Shown here one piece after another: positions 6,671 to 8,823 of a stretch of DNA of 8,823 nucleotides. A model generated the notes under the pieces. It saw nothing but the letters and a program-made list of their open reading frames with translations, did not search any database and was not told the DNA's origin. This stretch comes from Dehalococcoidia bacterium (GTDB lineage Bacteria; Chloroflexota; Dehalococcoidia; GIF9; UBA5629): assembly GCA_012961565.1 (NCBI GenBank), contig DTZC01000172.1, positions 1-8,823 of the forward strand, in the 5' to 3' direction. Every line of letters begins with the position of its first letter. Within the stretch, counting starts at the first letter, position 1. The position numbers were made by a program, and so were the translations under genes.

Positions 6671-8693
6671 GATTAAGCCTCCGTGAAGCTTGTTCGCTTA
6701 TGACGGCGATGACGGGGAGATGGTCAGAAGCGGTGCTGAATGGCACTTCGATGTCTTGTAACACCAGGTCGCGGGATATCCAGATGTAATCTATCCGCTT
6801 GCGTGGATTTTCTGAGGGAAAGGTACATGCCAGGTAGGGGTTCATCGTCTCACATGTGTCTAGGAGACCAGCCTCTTTTAGCAGCACCATCTCTGGATCC
6901 GATGGTTCTGCATTAAGGTCACCCAATAAGACAACGCGGTTATGCCCGACATCATCCAAGAACTTGACAATGGTCCCAGCCTGTTCTTTACGGATGTCTG
7001 AATCTCCTTCGAGGTGGTGGAGGTGGGTAGCGATGACCTTGAGCTTGTCGCCATTGCCTAGGTCTACCAGTGCCGCAACGAAGCCGCGCCGGATAAACAA
7101 ATCGGCGGGCGGTAAGTCAAAGCGACTGTACGCCATGACGGGATAGCGGCTGAGGATAGCGTTGCCCCACAACGGGTCTGCTGTAGGTGCGAAAACGTAT
7201 GGCATGTGTAATCGCTGGGACAGCCATGTCAGCATATCCAGCCGACCGCTGACCACCCAGCCTCTGGATACCTCTTGTAGGGCTACTATATCAGGTGCGC
7301 TACGTTCGATCACCCGTGCGATGGTTTCCATGTTAAGGTGTCCGTCTGTGTTGAAGCCATTATGGAGGTTGTAGGTCATGATGCGGATAGGAAAGCCTTT
7401 GCCGGCGACCGCCGCTGGTGGCTGCCAGGTGATTGCCATGCTCAAAGGTACTATCAGGAGGAGCAGAGACAACGCTGGTACTGTCCAAAGTTTAAGGCGT
7501 GGTAAAACCTGTTTGGGTAGAATAGCTGTTCCCGCAACTGCACAGGTGGCTATGATGCCCCCGGCTACAGGTTCTAGCAGGGTGTTGCTGTAGGGAAGAC
7601 TGATATCGTAAACGGCGTAGTAGGCGAGAATAAAGGACAGCAGCAGAACCATGCCTGCTCCATTGCCTAGGGAGATGGTGGGCTGCTGTCGCTTTGCCGC
7701 GCTGGCGGTAATGCCCATCAATATTATGACGATGAGCGTTGAGGCCAGTATTTGCCCGACCAGCAGCAATAGTGCTGTTAGCTCGGCTGAGTCTTGATAG
7801 CCGGGTGCCAGGACGGCAATCAAGCCGGCACCACAACCCAGAGCCCATAGCCACAAATTGTGTCTCACCTTGCTGAGGAAGTATGTTGCCATAGCTAGCC
7901 CGGCTAACTGGGCGAGCAGTATCAGCATGAAAGCCAGCGGCAGCGACCAGTCGGTTAGTGCAGCTAGGCGGGGTATGTTCTGAAGCACTACCAGCTCGAG
8001 AAACAGGAACGGTCCGACGGCTAGCCAGGTCAGCGCTTTCCAGGTGGAAGTTCCACTAGCTGCTGGTGATGGTGTTAGGCGAGCGCTTGTCACCGTGGCG
8101 TAGCTAAGAAGCACCAACTGGGCTGCTACCAGCAGTACTGTTACCAACAGCGGCAGGAGTTCTACCCGCCAGGCGGTATCATATGTCTTGAAGGCACCGC
8201 TGATGGCGGTATCCAGTGCCAGACCAACCAGCAATCCCAGGGCAAAGTGTGATATTGCAAAGGCTCCCTGTGCTCGTGAGTTTTCAAGACAGGCTGGCAG
8301 GAAGATGATGAAGAATATTGTTCCTGCTATTGCCAGGCACAGGTTGAAAAGCGGTTCGCCCCACCAGAACTGTATCAGCAACCGTACCAGTGCCAGCCCG
8401 CCGCCGCTGACTATTATCAGACGGTGGTTGCCCAGTAATCGCCCCAGCGGTGCGGCGAGAAAGGCAGTGAGGAAAATAAGCAGGCCGATTGCCCCGAGCT
8501 CTATTGCCCCCCAATCCATGCGGGCGCCCAGTATCCAGAATATACCGGGCACCAGCACCCTGAGTAGCTGCATGCCGAACAGGACGGAAAGTGCTGTGAT
8601 ACCCAGCCCGGTCAATAAAGGTCGGGCTGCCAGCCATTCAGCAGGTGGTGACATTTTACCTTTCCTGGGCTTAGCCTTGGTGGTAGGCTGCAT
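6657..8693 (-). CDS. Polytopic membrane protein with C-terminal EEP phosphatase/nuclease domain
   Basis: A 678-residue protein of unproven substrate. Residues 1-20 are basic and soluble, then about 13 hydrophobic spans run from residue 26 to 422. Residues 434-668 form an endonuclease/exonuclease/phosphatase (DNase I/ExoIII-like) domain. Its expected metal and catalytic positions are present: N442 in TYNLHNG, E474 in LQE, H557 in THLHH, D592 and N594 in GDLN, D635 in RIDYIW, and D657-H658 in SDHLP. It therefore looks active as a phosphoesterase. The order, long membrane part then EEP, and phrases such as WLSQRL, WGNAILSRYP and LNMETIARVI recall eukaryotic CWH43/PGAP2IP, which act on GPI-lipid remodelling. 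That likeness is from memory and is not proof of function. With a basic inside N-terminus and an odd number of spans the EEP domain would face outside. The ATG at 8693 follows GGGAG by five bases; a second in-frame ATG at codon 14 is a weaker choice. It is the first gene of a unit with pilT. Confidence 0.85.
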   Translation of the reverse strand: MQPTTKAKPRKGKMSPPAEWLAARPLLTGLGITALSVLFGMQLLRVLVPGIFWILGARMDWGAIELGAIGLLIFLTAFLAAPLGRLLGNHRLIIVSGGGLALVRLLIQFWWGEPLFNLCLAIAGTIFFIIFLPACLENSRAQGAFAISHFALGLLVGLALDTAISGAFKTYDTAWRVELLPLLVTVLLVAAQLVLLSYATVTSARLTPSPAASGTSTWKALTWLAVGPFLFLELVVLQNIPRLAALTDWSLPLAFMLILLAQLAGLAMATYFLSKVRHNLWLWALGCGAGLIAVLAPGYQDSAELTALLLLVGQILASTLIVIILMGITASAAKRQQPTISLGNGAGMVLLLSFILAYYAVYDISLPYSNTLLEPVAGGIIATCAVAGTAILPKQVLPRLKLWTVPALSLLLLIVPLSMAITWQPPAAVAGKGFPIRIMTYNLHNGFNTDGHLNMETIARVIERSAPDIVALQEVSRGWVVSGRLDMLTWLSQRLHMPYVFAPTADPLWGNAILSRYPVMAYSRFDLPPADLFIRRGFVAALVDLGNGDKLKVIATHLHHLEGDSDIRKEQAGTIVKFLDDVGHNRVVLLGDLNAEPSDPEMVLLKEAGLLDTCETMNPYLACTFPSENPRKRIDYIWISRDLVLQDIEVPFSTASDHLPVIAVISEQASRRLNHGYY
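6678..6682 (-). promoter_or_regulatory. Ribosome binding site of pilT inside the EEP gene
   Basis: On the minus strand GGAGG lies seven bases before the pilT ATG, within the last codons of the upstream gene. The site confirms the pilT start and the 14-base gene overlap. Confidence 0.8.
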
Positions 8694-8698
8694 CCTGT

Positions 8699-8706
8699 CT
8701 CCCTTT
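8699..8706 (-). promoter_or_regulatory. Ribosome binding site of the EEP membrane protein gene
   Basis: On the minus strand AAAGGGAG ends five bases before the ATG at 8693, supporting this start over the in-frame ATG 13 codons later. Confidence 0.65.
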
Positions 8707-8791
8707 GCTGGTCCGGAGTATAAGATGACTATTGGTTGTATTGCTGGTCTGGGAAATAGCCCGTACTTTTTGATTCATGTCTTGATGACCT

Positions 8792-8820
8792 ATGATACGG
8801 TGGTAGTGATTGGCTGTCAA
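8792..8820 (-). promoter_or_regulatory. Sigma-70-type promoter for the EEP-pilT unit
   Basis: On the minus strand a perfect TTGACA (8820-8815) is followed by a 17-base spacer and TATCAT (8797-8792), five of six matches to TATAAT. Spacing is ideal. Transcription would start near 8785, leaving a leader of about 92 bases before the ATG at 8693. It is the only promoter in the window that I find convincing by eye. Confidence 0.7.
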
Positions 8821-8823
8821 GGA

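Noticed and set aside
7492..8637. Minus-strand alternative-frame ORFs within the EEP membrane gene
   Set aside because: They lie in another frame of a well-supported gene and show low-complexity shadow composition.
8671..8778. A 35-codon minus-strand frame in the leader overlapping the EEP gene start
   Set aside because: No good ribosome site and no recognisable protein; it could be an upstream reading frame but nothing supports it.

Overview
The window is a bacterial chromosomal segment of roughly 50% GC, densely coded and without RNA genes, mobile elements, CRISPR or repeats of note. RNase Y next to YmdB, a menaquinone-type heterodisulfide-reductase-like membrane iron-sulfur protein, PilT and mixed ATG/GTG/TTG starts fit an anaerobic or facultative bacterium. 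My best guess is a Chloroflexota lineage such as Dehalococcoidia. This rests on overall protein character, not on a marker gene, so it is tentative.

Left arm, plus strand (1-2271): the C-terminal two thirds of an HD-domain RNase Y core (the gene starts outside the window), then a YmdB-family metallophosphoesterase, then a PHP-domain phosphoesterase. They are packed with an 18-base gap and a 1-base overlap. Together they form a compact cluster of metal-dependent phosphoesterases, plausibly for RNA turnover and nucleotide salvage.

Middle, plus strand (2335-5448): two iron-sulfur proteins, 42 bases apart. The first is a 689-residue membrane protein with a NarI-like cytochrome b domain, two [4Fe-4S] motifs and two complete CCG domains. 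This is the layout of the EtfB:menaquinone oxidoreductase (EMO) / HdrDE / DsrMK superfamily. The second is a soluble-looking 333-residue protein with two [4Fe-4S] motifs and one intact plus one degraded CCG domain. They probably carry electrons between a soluble donor or acceptor (for example an electron-transferring flavoprotein) and the quinone pool.

Right arm, minus strand (8693 down to 5591): a near-consensus sigma-70-type promoter at the right edge, a 92-base leader, then a 678-residue protein with about 13 membrane spans and a C-terminal endonuclease/exonuclease/phosphatase (EEP) domain. Its end overlaps by 14 bases the start of pilT, the type IV pilus retraction ATPase. The two arms converge on a 142-base gap (5449-5590) with no recognisable terminator.

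I did not find a clearly new multi-gene system. The items most worth a second look are the two-gene iron-sulfur module, with its degraded CCG partner, and the EEP membrane protein, which resembles eukaryotic CWH43/PGAP2IP and is translationally coupled to pilT.
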